Positions 21,439 through 34,000 of a stretch of 64,000 bases of DNA are shown in pieces. The stretch is from NCBI RefSeq assembly GCF_000003815.2, contig NC_049996.1, forward strand, positions 940,860 through 1,004,859, read 5' to 3'. The position numbers were made by a program, and so were the translations under genes. The notes under the pieces are model-generated. The model was not told the DNA's origin, ran no database searches, and was given only the letters and a program-made list of their open reading frames with translations. Origin of the DNA: Branchiostoma floridae (Eukaryota; Chordata; Leptocardii; Amphioxiformes; Branchiostomatidae). Positions within the stretch are counted from its first letter, which is position 1, and each line of letters starts with the position of its first letter.

Positions 21439-23744
21439 CTTAATCAATCAAAACGTAGAAAAACAGATAGTTCTGCTGCGAATATAACACAAGTCACAAT
21501 GTCATAATGAGTTGCTAAGAAGATGTTACGTACCTAGTAGGTTCTTCTCGGGTCGTCTGCAGGCGGGGGAGTGGAGTGACAAAGTGGAGGGGGCTCAATT
21601 TATCTTTTCTCGCCTAGCAAGTATGCAAATGTGTAGCCATTGGTGACGGGATTCGATATAGTGAGGGGTCTGCATGCTCTTTTAGGTAAGGCGTAGGCAG
21701 CCTATTTCTATTTCACGTAACTCGTAGGGAAAACCATCTTATCTACATAATTTGTAGCGAGGCGTCCAAATTTAGCGTAATTTCCATCCTTTATTTAGCG
21801 TAATACGGTGGGGGTTCCTTTTAACTCAGCATAAATCGGTGTCGAGAACCCCATGCAGATCCTCATAGATTCTTGAGTGTGCCAAGCCTCATCCTGGCTC
21901 GTCCACACACCAAGGAGGTTATGAAAGGGAGTTTGACCACCCTCCATGTGATGTCCTGACTGGTACCCAGGTTTAATCTATGGGCAAGGACCCAAAATAA
22001 CGATGTTTGTACGACCAGAGCTATCATAGATTTGTTTTGTTTTTTTTTCAAATCGGCAGCAATATCTCAGGTACAACTTTCATACTATAACCATATGACC
22101 AAGTAAAACGTGTCTGTCTTATTAACACTTTGCTGAAAGGGACGCGATAGAAAATATTAGTCAGACTTCGCTGATATCAACTGCGGTAAGATCGGGTTGA
22201 TATAAAATACGGATGGTCAAAAGTTCAGATGTCCCAACACCTGCAGCTGGAGATTGCCGTAGGCGTGGAGTACGGACTGGTCCAAAGTAGCTACAGGTGT
22301 GTCTAAAGACCTGGTGGATTACTGATCGCTCTTTAAATACCAGGTCCGGGATGATATGAAAATTTTGAAATCTAAATCGTGAAATTGGGACCTTAATCAG
22401 TCATTCTGTTCTTAACGTGTGACAAAATAACTGACATTTGAATTTAGGTGCATTTATGTAACCATGTCCTACTTGGTCACTGAACCATGCTACTTGGGCA
22501 GCAATTTTTCTCCATTGTCTGCTGACCTTTCAAAAGATATACTGTCCACTAAATTGGTTAATGTGGTAGTTGTATGCTGAAAACGCCCACTTTTAATTTA
22601 TTTCGAACATTAAATATACTGTCTCACGAAACAGCTTGATTTGGTCGTAACGTTAATATCAATGATGCAATAACTATTCTAGAGATGGTGAATTTTATTA
22701 CCATGATGTGATCGTTGGTAATTATTCCCTTTGCCAAGAAGGTTATATTTTCGTTAATGGCAAGATGTTGTGTCTCTCTAAAATGGTTGGTGTGGCACTT
22801 TCCGTTGACACTGCAGCGGGCTGAGTGTGTGTGTTCGAGTGTTTGTGGACAGCATAACTCGAGATGTTGCGAATGGTTTTGCATGGTATTTGGTGAATAG
22901 GCAGGGGTTTGAAAAAGGAAGGTAAAGTTTGATAATGGGCCTCTCAGCGGCGAGTTACGGTACTGCAGCGGAGGTTCAAAGTTGGAGGTAAGATATTACT
23001 CATGTGCCAGGTTCATGATTTTTTAGGAGTGGATACGTGTTTATGAGGGGAGTAAGTTTGGGTCCCCTGGTGGCTTGTTTTAAGCTACAGTGGGTAATTG
23101 TTTGTTATCTTTGGAAGAGAATAAGTCGAGCAGGGGTTGGAGGATTTGCATTATTATTTTTAGTGCTTGCATACCTCTGAAATGCATTGTACGAAAATCT
23201 GGGCTTCATTTACACGATTGATTGAAGAAAATGTGTAATTCCAGAAAGCGACCTCTTTTCTCTGACACTCAGGTCTTTGCCTGACCAGCTTCCATTCATA
23301 AGACTTGTATCAGTGATGACAGGTTGTGATAGCAAAACATAGATGCTATTTTTGCGGGTGCCATGCCCTAGAAATATAGGTTAAGTAATCACTTATGTTA
23401 ACTTATCAATCAGGTTGTGAAAATCTTGCATCACTGTGTTGAGCTATTTTTGTTTCTTTTCTGTCCATTTCCTTTTATTCTCTTCCCTTTTTCACCTTCA
23501 CCAAGATGGTCATGTTTTTAGTTATACCATGGTGCAGTGGCTATGGTGTCGGTCTGCATGTTAACAGCATAACTTGAGAAGGCGTGGACTTGAGAAGTAC
23601 CTGTTGTGGAAAAGAAGGTCAAGCCCCAAAATGGTTTACCTGTCGTTTTCCTGGCATTGCAGCGTTTGTGTATGTAATGTATGTTTGTTTGTGGACAACA
23701 TTACTCGAGGTAAGTTGGGATGGATAAAATAGAATTCCCAACTG

Positions 23745-23885
23745 TTAAAAACACACGTTCATGCAGTAGCTTGCTTTTGAGTAAGGTACTAATTACTCTT
23801 TAGCAATACATAAATGAGACCTTGAAGTCTTGAAGGAAGGCATGGTTATTTGGGTGTGTTCGCGGAACTCTAGTGTTTAATCATA
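23745..23885. repeat. Dispersed repeat shared with 47990-48125
   Basis: Both copies contain TTCATGCAGT, AATACATAAATGAGACC (AATGCATGAATAAGACC), AAGGCATG and finally TGTTCGCGGAACTCTAG or TGTTCGTGGAACTCTAG. Non-coding, family not named. Confidence 0.65.
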
Positions 23886-24969
23886 AAATAAAGTCTTATA
23901 ACTTGGCATCGTGTTTCGCCACTGTCTCAAAATGCGATTTTTTTGCTTTTCAGTACGTTTAATTAAATACTTTTGTAAGAAAAAAATCAGACTGAGTATA
24001 TGTAATGATAATAAATCTAATTGTTGAATCGGCACAGGGTGTACTTACATCATCCTCAATGCAACAAAATTAATCATTATGATTTTGGAATTGAATAGAT
24101 AGCATCCTTTTTTACATATAAATCAATATTTTATCTGTCCTTATTTTTTCACATAACAAAGTTACGACAGTCAACATCGATCATTTGGGATAAGACTTTG
24201 CTCACTTTTCAGCCATAACTCAAAGTGTTGTTTTTAATTGTAGTTCAGTTTCAGTTCAAAGTAATGCCCCAGCGACAGTGAATACTGAATTGAAAATAAG
24301 CACCCAAAAATGTGAAAAAGAGGCTCCTTTTTAAACTGTATCCCTTGATCTGAAATGAAAAATCAAATGATGCTGTTTAATTCAATACACTTTAAGTCAA
24401 TCGATTTTGTTGCATTGATCATGGATCATAAGTTTTAACGTGCATAAAAATGATAATTGAATATTGTTGGCCGCAAACGGAAAGATGATTGGAATTCCAA
24501 GTAACAGTAGCTAATCGACATCTAGTAAGGATACGGATAACGTTTTTTATGCCAGGTAAGACCAGTCCTGTGTACGATTGTTACGTTAAAGTAGTATGAT
24601 TTTTTGTTTTGTTTTTTTGTTTCTTATATTATATTTCCTTCGCATAAGTATATGAATCATTTTATGACAATCAAACAAGGAAATACTTTTTTTTCATTAT
24701 GTTACTGTTGTATGTATAAGGAGAATATCATATCGTAAAAAATGGATAAGCATTTTTTACTGATATATTCATATGAAAACAAATTTTTTAAAAGCTTACA
24801 CTACAAACCACTGTTACCCGTGATCCTAGTCGACGAATAAATGAACATGAAACATGTGCATATAATACATGATCTGTGTCGTTTTACATGCATGTTACAT
24901 CATTACGACACCATCCTACAACTGTATGTAGAACAAAAACAGCATCTCTCTCATGCATGACAGTTCAAA

Positions 24970-25064
24970 CTAAGCGAACATGTCATAATAAGCCAATACA
25001 ATGTGAGTCAGAATCATCGAGGCCAGAACACCAACACCAATAGTAGCAGAGGTTGCCTTCGAGT
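24970..25064 (-). CDS. Mosaic gene exon 16: membrane tail and stop
   Basis: After the acceptor TTATTCACAG (phase 1) it reads DSKATSATIGVGVLASMILT, then HIVLAYYDMFA and TAG. The small residues SKATSA before the hydrophobic run fit a GPI attachment site; a plain C-terminal membrane span is the alternative. Confidence 0.78.
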
Positions 25065-28000
25065 CTGTGAATAACAAAGGTATACGTATACTATGAATAT
25101 TCGAACAAAAGATATGTAGAAATTAGTTAATAAATAGAATTAAGTACAAACGTATTGCAAAAAATGATGATACAATTACTTGTATGCCTTGAGCATTTTT
25201 TTCTATTGCAATAGCTTAAATCATATATTTTACTTGAGGTAAAAATAAGATATGAATACAATAGAAGTATGAATACGCTCTGCATAACTGATGCACCAAG
25301 TAAGCACGACTGTATAAAGGTATATCATAGCATGGAGGTAAAACAGGACATAGGGACATTGCTCTGGTAACGTAAAGGTGGTCTGTGTTCTTACCGTCAT
25401 AAGCTGTACCACGGGGAGCCATAGTGGCCTCAGGTGGTCCTGTGGTCGCCATTCCGCCAGGTGGCATAGTGATGTCAGGCTGCCCTTCTGTGGTTAGACC
25501 ACCAGGGGGCATCGTGATGTCAGGCGTCCCTTCGGTTGTCGAACCGCCAGGAGGCACCGTGATGTCAGGCTGCCCTTCCGTGGCCATTCCGACAGGAGGC
25601 ATCGTGATGTCAGGCTGCCCTTCTGTGGTCAGACCACCAGGGGGCATCGTGATGCCAGGCTGCCCTTCGGTGGTCAGAACGCTAGGAGGCATCGTGATGT
25701 CAGGCTGCCCTTCGGTGGTCGGACCGCCAGGAGGCATCGTGATGTCAGGCTGCCCTTCGGTGGTCATACCGCCAGGAGGCATCGTGATGTCAGGCTGCCC
25801 TTTGGTGGTCAGACCGCCAGGAGGCGTGACTATGTCAGCCTGTCCTTCGGTGGTAGGTTTTATGTCGCCATGGCCTTCGAAGGTGGTCTGAGCATCAGTC
25901 ACAGTCTCTGATGTGGTTCCTGCAGCAACACCCAATTACAATATAAACGCTTGTGTAGTTTTTGTCTTTTTTAACGACGTTACCCGAACTCTTAGGTCTA
26001 GCAGATGGCATGAAACATTGAAAGTAACGTATTTAAACAGTGCCGCATACAGAGAGAATGTAAAGGTTGTCTTTTACCTCCCCGACCAAAGTAAGGTATC
26101 CATTTCTAAACATCGGTGAAGTGAAGAAGGTCGTGTAAGGCACGACGGGTTTCAAACTCGGGACCTCTAGATTCCGAGCCAAACACGCTACCAGTTACGC
26201 CACAAACGACACGATACCCGTACATGATCCTCAAGTTAAGACCCATCATCCCTAACTTCCACCTACCCATAATCGTCGTTCTTATAAATAAAATTTTGAA
26301 AACGTAATCATGATTGAGACAGAAATTTACCGCAGACAACACCGTCCGCTTCGTCTTCAAAATGCGGACAGTCGCCGTTGATTTCTTACACCGCAAAAAT
26401 GTAGCAATGCACTGCCCGTTTAAACAGCCTTTAAATAGCCTTTACTGTCAGCGCACACAAAACTCCTGGATGTAAATGTAATAGTACCAGCCATTATAGA
26501 TTCAAACTTTGTAGACACGTCACAATACTCTAAAGTACACATTCTATGGGTAGACTGTTCAAAAAACAACGTTACAAATAAATGTTGCAAAAACACGTTA
26601 TTGACGAATATAATAAAGCGTCATTAATTGATTTTTTTGTCTAAAACGGGGAATTCACAAAATACCTAAATATCTCACTCAAAAAGTTACCAATAAAGGT
26701 TTCTTATTAATATCTAAGTGTTATAAGACTTCTGTTGTCAAAAGCCGACGCAACGATGTTATAGAATGACGTCATCTGTAGTTTAGCTATCCGCCATCTT
26801 GGATTATCAACCTTACATTTTTAAAGATACATTTTTTTCAACATATAACGCTAAAATCCCATGGAAATGGATTAATAACGATCACATGAATGTTTTCTGT
26901 AAGAAAATACCAAGTAGTGATGAAATCTGAGGGAAAATAAGCTTGTAAAACTTGATATTGTCGGACATCTTGGATTTTGACCAATTACGTCATCTCATTA
27001 GCATAATTTATGAATATTTTATTATAAATGTTCAACTTATATGTGTTAGATGTTAAAGTTATATGAAAAGAAGTTAAGTTTAGCAAGAAAATCTTAAAAT
27101 CCCATTGATTAAACCAAAATTATTGATTTTTGGAAAATTTGCATTTCAGAAACCCGTTGCCATGGCAACACTAAAAATAATAAACTTACGCATTTTTTTA
27201 AATTGTTGCCAACAATATTTTAGGAAAACTCACCAAGTTTGGTTGTTCTAGCTCAAGCCGTTTGGGAGCTATAGGAGGTCAAAGTTGCCACGGGCACTTT
27301 TAGCCCCTACCCCCTACCCCTAGTCTGGATAGGGTTAATTAACTTCTGACAACCTTTGCATGTAATGTACTAGCCATTNNNNNNNNNNNNNNNNNNNNNN
27401 NNNNNNNNNNNNNNNNNNNNNNNNNNNNNNNNNNNNNNNNNNNNNNNNNNNNNNNNNNNNNNNNNNNNNNNNNNNNNNTTAATTGATTTTTTTGTCTAAA
27501 ACGCGGGAATTCACAAAATACCTCAATATCTCACTCAAAAAGTTACCAATAAAGGTTTCTTATTAATATCTAAGTGTTATAAGACTTCTGTTGTCAAAAG
27601 CCGACGCAACGATGTTATAGAATGACGTCATCTGTAGTTTAGCTATCCGCCATCTTGGATTATCAACCTTACATTTTTAAAGATACATTTTTTTTCAACA
27701 TATAACGCTAAAATCCCATGGAAATGGATTAATAACGATCACATTAATGTTTTCTGTAAGAAAATACCAAGTAGTGATGAAATCTGAGGGAAAATAAGCT
27801 TGTAAAACTTGATATTGTCGGACATCTTGGATTTTGACCAATTACGTCATCTCATTAGCATAATTTATGAATATTTTATTATAAATGTTCAACTTATATG
27901 TGTTAGATGTTAAAGTTATATGAAAAGAAGTTAAGTTTAGCAAGAAAATCTTAAAATCCCATTGATTAAACCAAAATTATTGATTTTTGGAAAATTTGCA

Positions 28001-31000
28001 TTTCAGAAACCCGTTGCCATGGCAACACTAAAAATAATAAACTTACGCATTTTTTTAAATTGTTGCCAACAATATTTTAGGAAAACTCACCAAGTTTGGT
28101 TGTTCTAGCTAAAGCCGTTTGGGAGCTATAGGAGGTCAAAGTTGCCACGGGCACTTTTAGCCCCTACCCCCTACCCCTAGTCTGGATAGGGTTAATTAAC
28201 TTCTGACAACCTTTGCATGTAATGTACTAGCCATTATAGTTTCAGACCTTAAAGGCACGTCACAATACTCCACAAAAGCATTCTATGGGAACAAGACTGT
28301 TGCAGAAGCACGTTATTGGCGACTATAATAAAGCTCATGTGATCGCTGTTATAAAACACCTCACCTATGGCTATGGCTGCATAGTTCAACTGGAAACCCT
28401 GAGCAGTCTCAATATCATCAGATGTAAACCTCACGAACATCTGGTTAGATGTGCTGGCAACGGGGTCGACTGACACTTCCCCTGTTAAGCTGGAAATCAA
28501 AATAAGTCTTTCTTCGGTCAAACAAAAATGTTATGTTTCATGTTTCAGTCTTAACAAGTTGTTGTTAGGTTGACATTCTCCTATTTAGTTAGATTTTTTA
28601 TGTTTGGGCACAGCCAAGGTGATTCAACAAGTACGGTTTAGAAATACAAACGGAAAATGCGTAAGAAACTGGTGTTTTTAACTCGTATGGGAAATGTCAT
28701 TGATGTAAATTGTAGAAGCAGATGTATGTCATTGATAAGCTGAACGAAAAGTACGATGTTTACTACACATTCTTATATCACTTTTTCTTTTTACTGAACT
28801 CTTAACAGAGTGTGTTTGCTTTGAATTTCACCACCAAGATTTCTAAGCGAAACTTTATCCCTACCGACCCAAAAAAAATTGGCTAGGGCGTAGTTTTTTT
28901 TTTCATAGGGTCGGTCCAGTAACTAAACACGCAACAATTTCTTTAGGAATTGCCTTAAAGTTTGCTACCCACAAAATAGTAGAGCTCTGAAAGCTGAAAC
29001 TAGCAATTTACACCAGAACCGACTCTCTACATCATACAAACTTCCAAAATCAGTTTGACTGTTTAGGCCATCACCTCTGCAATTCTGGAGCATCATCACT
29101 GCCCCCATCGTAGATGGTCAAAAAGTCATAACCGTCCTCAAGCTGGAAGCTTCTAAATTTGAGAAGAACCATGCTTCCTTCTGCCACAGTGATTGTCCAC
29201 TCACAGGTCGCATCGTTGTTGTAGTTGTCGGGGTAGTTCGGTGATGTCACAGTACCTCCAGGTGGAGCCGTCAGGATACCTCCACATCCGGGAGCACTGG
29301 TTGTTGCAGCTGTGTCTTAAGAGAAGACAAAATGACATCAACTGACTTTACTGTAGTCTAATGATTGGATCCGTCAAAACGTAGACACGACTTTTGTTGC
29401 ATAAGACCTTGGTCCATATGTTGAAAAGATGTAAGGTTCCAATTATCTATATTCATCTATTGCTAAAACTAACTTATACATATTCATATATTCAAAAGGC
29501 TTGACCATTGAAAAAAGGTTATCGTGGCATTTCCTAATAGATAATGCAAAAGAAAGCCTTAGATATGTTAATATTTACCCTATTAACATATCTTCATTAG
29601 TTCATTTATTGCTGCCAGTGTTTTATGATAATTTTGTCATTTGTTCTGCAAATAAGTTTCTCATTAACTAGCCAATATCTAGGACTGTTAACCCTATCCA
29701 GACTGGGGGGGGGGGGGGGCTAAAATTGCTCCCAAACAGCTTGTGCTAAAACAACCAAACTTGGTGAGTTTTCCTAAAATATTGTTGGCAACGGTGTTTT
29801 AAAAAAATTGCCTAAGTTTATGATTCTTAGTGTCGCCATGGCAACGGGTTTCTGAAAGGCAAATTTTCCAAAAATCACTAGTTTTGGTTTAAACAATGGG
29901 ATTTTAATATTTTCTTGCTAAACAAAACTTATTTTCATATATCTTTAATATCTAATACATCTTAGTTGAACATTTATAATTAAATATTCATAAATTATGC
30001 TAATGAGATGACGTAATTGGGCAAATGTAAGATGGCCGACAATATCATGATTTAAAGTATAACAAACTTATTTTCATTCCAATTTCATCACTACTTGGTA
30101 TTTTCTCACAGAAAACATTCAGGTGAACGTTTTCAATCAATTTTCAAGGGGTTTAAGCGTTATCTGTAGTTTAGGTATTCCCCGTTTTAGATAAAAATAT
30201 CAATTAATGACGTCATAAATACGTCATATTACGTCATAGTGATATAAAAATTTCAGGAATTATAAAACTCGATAAGCACAACCCTCCCCGCAAATTTGTT
30301 GATCATACAGTAAGCTGTTTTGAAATACCCAAGGGGGGGGGGGGTCGAATGAGNNNNNNNNNNNNNNNNNNNNNNNNNNNNNNNNNNNNNNNNNNNNNNN
30401 NNNNNNNNNNNNNNNNNNNNNNNNNNNNNNNNNNNNNNNNNNNNNNNNNNNNNTATATTCCCACATTACGCACAGGCTAGATGCCATGTAATTATCATGC
30501 ACAACATTATTCCAAAAGAAGGGGAATGCCGTATAGATTTGAGAAGCAATGTAAAATATATGTATGTTTTTTCCTAAAGCCGTAGATAGCAGCTCACCCC
30601 CACAGTCCGCCTCGTCCTCTCCTTGCGAACAGTCGAGGTAATATTCATCGCACCAATAGTCTGCAGGGATGCACGAACCGTCCAAACACTGCCGTTCACT
30701 CTCCTGGCAGCCCCCAGCTTAGGAAAAGACCAAAAGATTAGTATGAGAAAAGTGAGTTCCACGATCTCATACCTTTGTTATTTTTTCTTTACCTTTACGA
30801 ACGATTTTCTTGTGTGTTTTGCATTAATATTATATATATATATGTCCTTTTTCTATAAAATGTATATGTTAACCATATCGATCTTCATCCCAAATGACAG
30901 TTTTGTGTTTCTCATAAAAATTCATTCGCATCATTAATCATTTCATGATAGTCAAACAATGAAAAACTGTCTTTTGCGTTTTTAAACAGAATATTATGTG

Positions 31001-34000
31001 GCGAAAAACAGATAAGCATTTTTTACTGATCTTTTCATTTGAGAACAACTTTTTAAAAGATCTTACACTACACACCACTATTACCCGTGATCCTATTCGA
31101 CGTATATCTAAACAGTACTGTTTGAATATAATAATAATGATATTGGTAATAATATAAATCACGAGGATGGGACTATGTAAGGTAAGGTAATCATCTGTAA
31201 AGTCGTAGATAACAGCTTATAATTACCCAAACATTCCGCCTCGTCCTCTCCCTGTGAACAGTCGGTATACTGTCCATCGCACCAATAGTCTGCAGGTATG
31301 CACGAACCGTCCAAACACTGGCGTTCACTCTCCTGGCAGCTCCCAGCTTGGGAAAAGAGCAAAAGATTATTTTGAAAAAATTTGAAAATGAGTTCCACGA
31401 TCTCATACCTTCGTTATTTTTTCTTGATCTTTACGAACGATTTTCTTGTGTGTTTTGCATTAATAATTATATTTCCTTGTTTGCATAAAATATATAAGTA
31501 AACCATCTCGATCTTTATCCCAAATGACAGAAGCAGACAATCTTATCATAACAAAGAATGCAATGTTTTGGTGATGAGTAGCTGGTTGATCATCTATATG
31601 ATGATAACGTTAAGCGGATTCGGCTATTCATGTGGTGGTTATAGCAATCGGCAGCCCCCAGCCTAGGAAATTTAATTCTCTACACACAAAGAATTCAAAC
31701 TATCCTTTGCTTGTTCAAGCATGCTAAGACCGATCCGTTAAAAGTGATACCTGGCAAAAGTCAAACAAACGTGTACCTGCATAGAAACTAATCTGCTTCT
31801 CACATTGTATATTAACTTACACAGTGTGCAGTAATTTATTTCATAAATTAATGCCGTTTGCCCAATAATCACTAGTTTACATCGCTACCTCTATTTCTCA
31901 AAACAAGTAAGTTGTAGTTGGTTGCTCACGTGCACCCCCACAGTCCGACTCGTCGTCTCCATACCAACAGTGGATATAACCATCACACCAATTGTCTTCT
32001 GGAATGCACAAGCCGTCCAAACACCGGCGTACGCAGCCTCCAGCTTGAAAAGGGATGACAAAGGAAGATGGACATGAGAAACAATTTCAAATTGAACTGC
32101 TATGGTGGTGATATTAAATTTGTTATAAGGATATTTCATGGATTATTCTCTTATTGGTTTTCATTTCATCTTCTCCTTGCGGATAGCTGTTTTAAACATT
32201 ACACCGATAGTCCTCAGCGAAACACGAACCGTCCCAACACTGAAGCTCACTCTTTGAGCCGGGGCTCTAGCCAGCTCGAATTTTTTTTTCCATCAGCCAA
32301 TTCCCATTGTCGCGAAAACCGCGACAATTAAGTTAGAAAGACGGAACTGAGACCTTGAAAAACGAGTTTTTAATGAGATTATCGTATGCGACAGGGCGCC
32401 GACTTACTAAGTCAACAATCATAACAATAGCAAGACAAACAGTGTGTGGCTTTCCGACCGTGGACAGCGTCCACAAGCCGCCTGTAGCTTCCACAAAGAA
32501 TTTTTGTCCGTCAAGGTGGACGGATTGGTTTTAAAAATTTTCCGTCACACGCAGCAAATTTCCGTCAATTGACGTAAAAAACGGACGCTGGCTAGAGCCC
32601 TGCTTTGAGCAGTCCTCAGCTTGGGAAAACGAAAGTTGGCAGTCTGAGATGAAAACATTCTAAATAATCTACTTTCATGGCAACCTACAAATGGTTATTG
32701 GGATGTAACATTAGTTACATTAGAGTTAGAATGAATACAGTAAGGGGGAGGGGGGCGATGTCTATCTACGAAAAAAAAAAAATTTCTTTCGATCTCTCAC
32801 TGACGGAGCCAGGAGTCACAGTTTCTCTCACCCCTGGTCTGTCGGTTATATGTTTTTCGGGGCCATAGTGGCTGATTGAGCGTTTGCCTTTGACATTTTG
32901 CACTGTACCTTTTCGGGTACCCAGCACACTATATCCGTTACACAGCCAAAAATGCCTTTTCTTGTTTATCTTGTCTTGCTTCCTCACAGAAAATTTATGT
33001 TCCGTGATGAAAATTATTCTGTCCCAAAGAAATCTTAGAAAAATGTGCTTGTCCTTGTAAAGTTTATGAGACGATTTGAGATTCGTTTTCTTTCACTGCT
33101 AAAATGCTTTTCTTGTTCGTCTTGATTTGCTTCCTCCATGGAGAAAATTACTGATGCGAGAATGTAAGTCATGTCATATTCGGAGGAAGAAAAAAATAAT
33201 GTATTTCTTATGAGCTGAATCTTGTTACAAAAAAAGCAAGAATTACTAGAAATGTTTTTCTTGCATCATAAGAAAAAATGTAGAAGATTTTGCTTAAATC
33301 CCCCCATAAAATTGTAGTTTCTTGTTTTGCTTGAAATTCATTCTACATTTTCTTCCTGCAATTATATTTTTCTTCATATAATAATTTTCCATGAGGTAAG
33401 CAAAACAAGAAAAATCATTGTTAGTAGTGTGTGTGCGATAAAGGCTTTTATGCCTACTAATGCAGGCCTGCTCATTGAATGGTGTCAATAAATGTCACCG
33501 CCCTCTTTAGATTTACAGGTTCAGACCTTACCGAAACATGCTGGCACGTCACAATAACCCCATTGTTGGTCCGGATCCATAGTGAAGCACCAAACGCCAT
33601 AAGGGTCTCCATCCGGATTCCGGCAGTAGTTCTGCTCCAGTCCGGATGCCGGATAATTAGCGGCTGTGACGCCGTGTTGGTGCGGTGTCTGACTGTCCCA
33701 ATGCTGACACGTCCTGCCTGTTTCCGTCATAGAGATATTTCCTCGGTAAGATGTCCCATTGCCTGTCAGGCAGTCTAAGGGTAGATGAAAGGCAAGGTCT
33801 ATTACGCATATCGTTTTAGCAATTAGTAATAGGTAATGTCTTTATGAAAATTGCATGTGGATCCCTTAAAACCTTGCTCGTTTTCAAAATTATCCACAAG
33901 GTCTGAGGAATTATGCCCACTTTTTGAAGAAAAAAAAAACATATTAGATCAAGCTTGACCTAATGATGACCTTAAACTTTTGGAATGATTAAGCGAAGAC

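Larger units (their letters stand above)
19367..24960. other. 5.6 kb without recognised gene
   Basis: Only dispersed repeats are seen: a fragment of the TTAA element family at 20220-20340 (GTTGCCATGGCAACACG), a foldback near 21325, a repeat with GTTTGTGGACAGCATAACTCGAG near 22840 and again near 23695, and at 23745-23885 a repeat shared with 47990-48125. The last part must include the 3' UTR of the mosaic gene ending at 24970; I could not fix its poly(A) site. Confidence 0.5.

Noticed and set aside
25230-25412. Frames beyond the donor of mosaic exon 15 (reading on to 25216)
   Set aside because: Read-through of the GTAAGA donor into intron; the joined tail exon at 25064 has a good acceptor, correct phase and a plausible membrane segment.
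25424-25891. Plus-strand frame of 155 codons
   Set aside because: Complement of the 45-bp repeat of mosaic exon 15.
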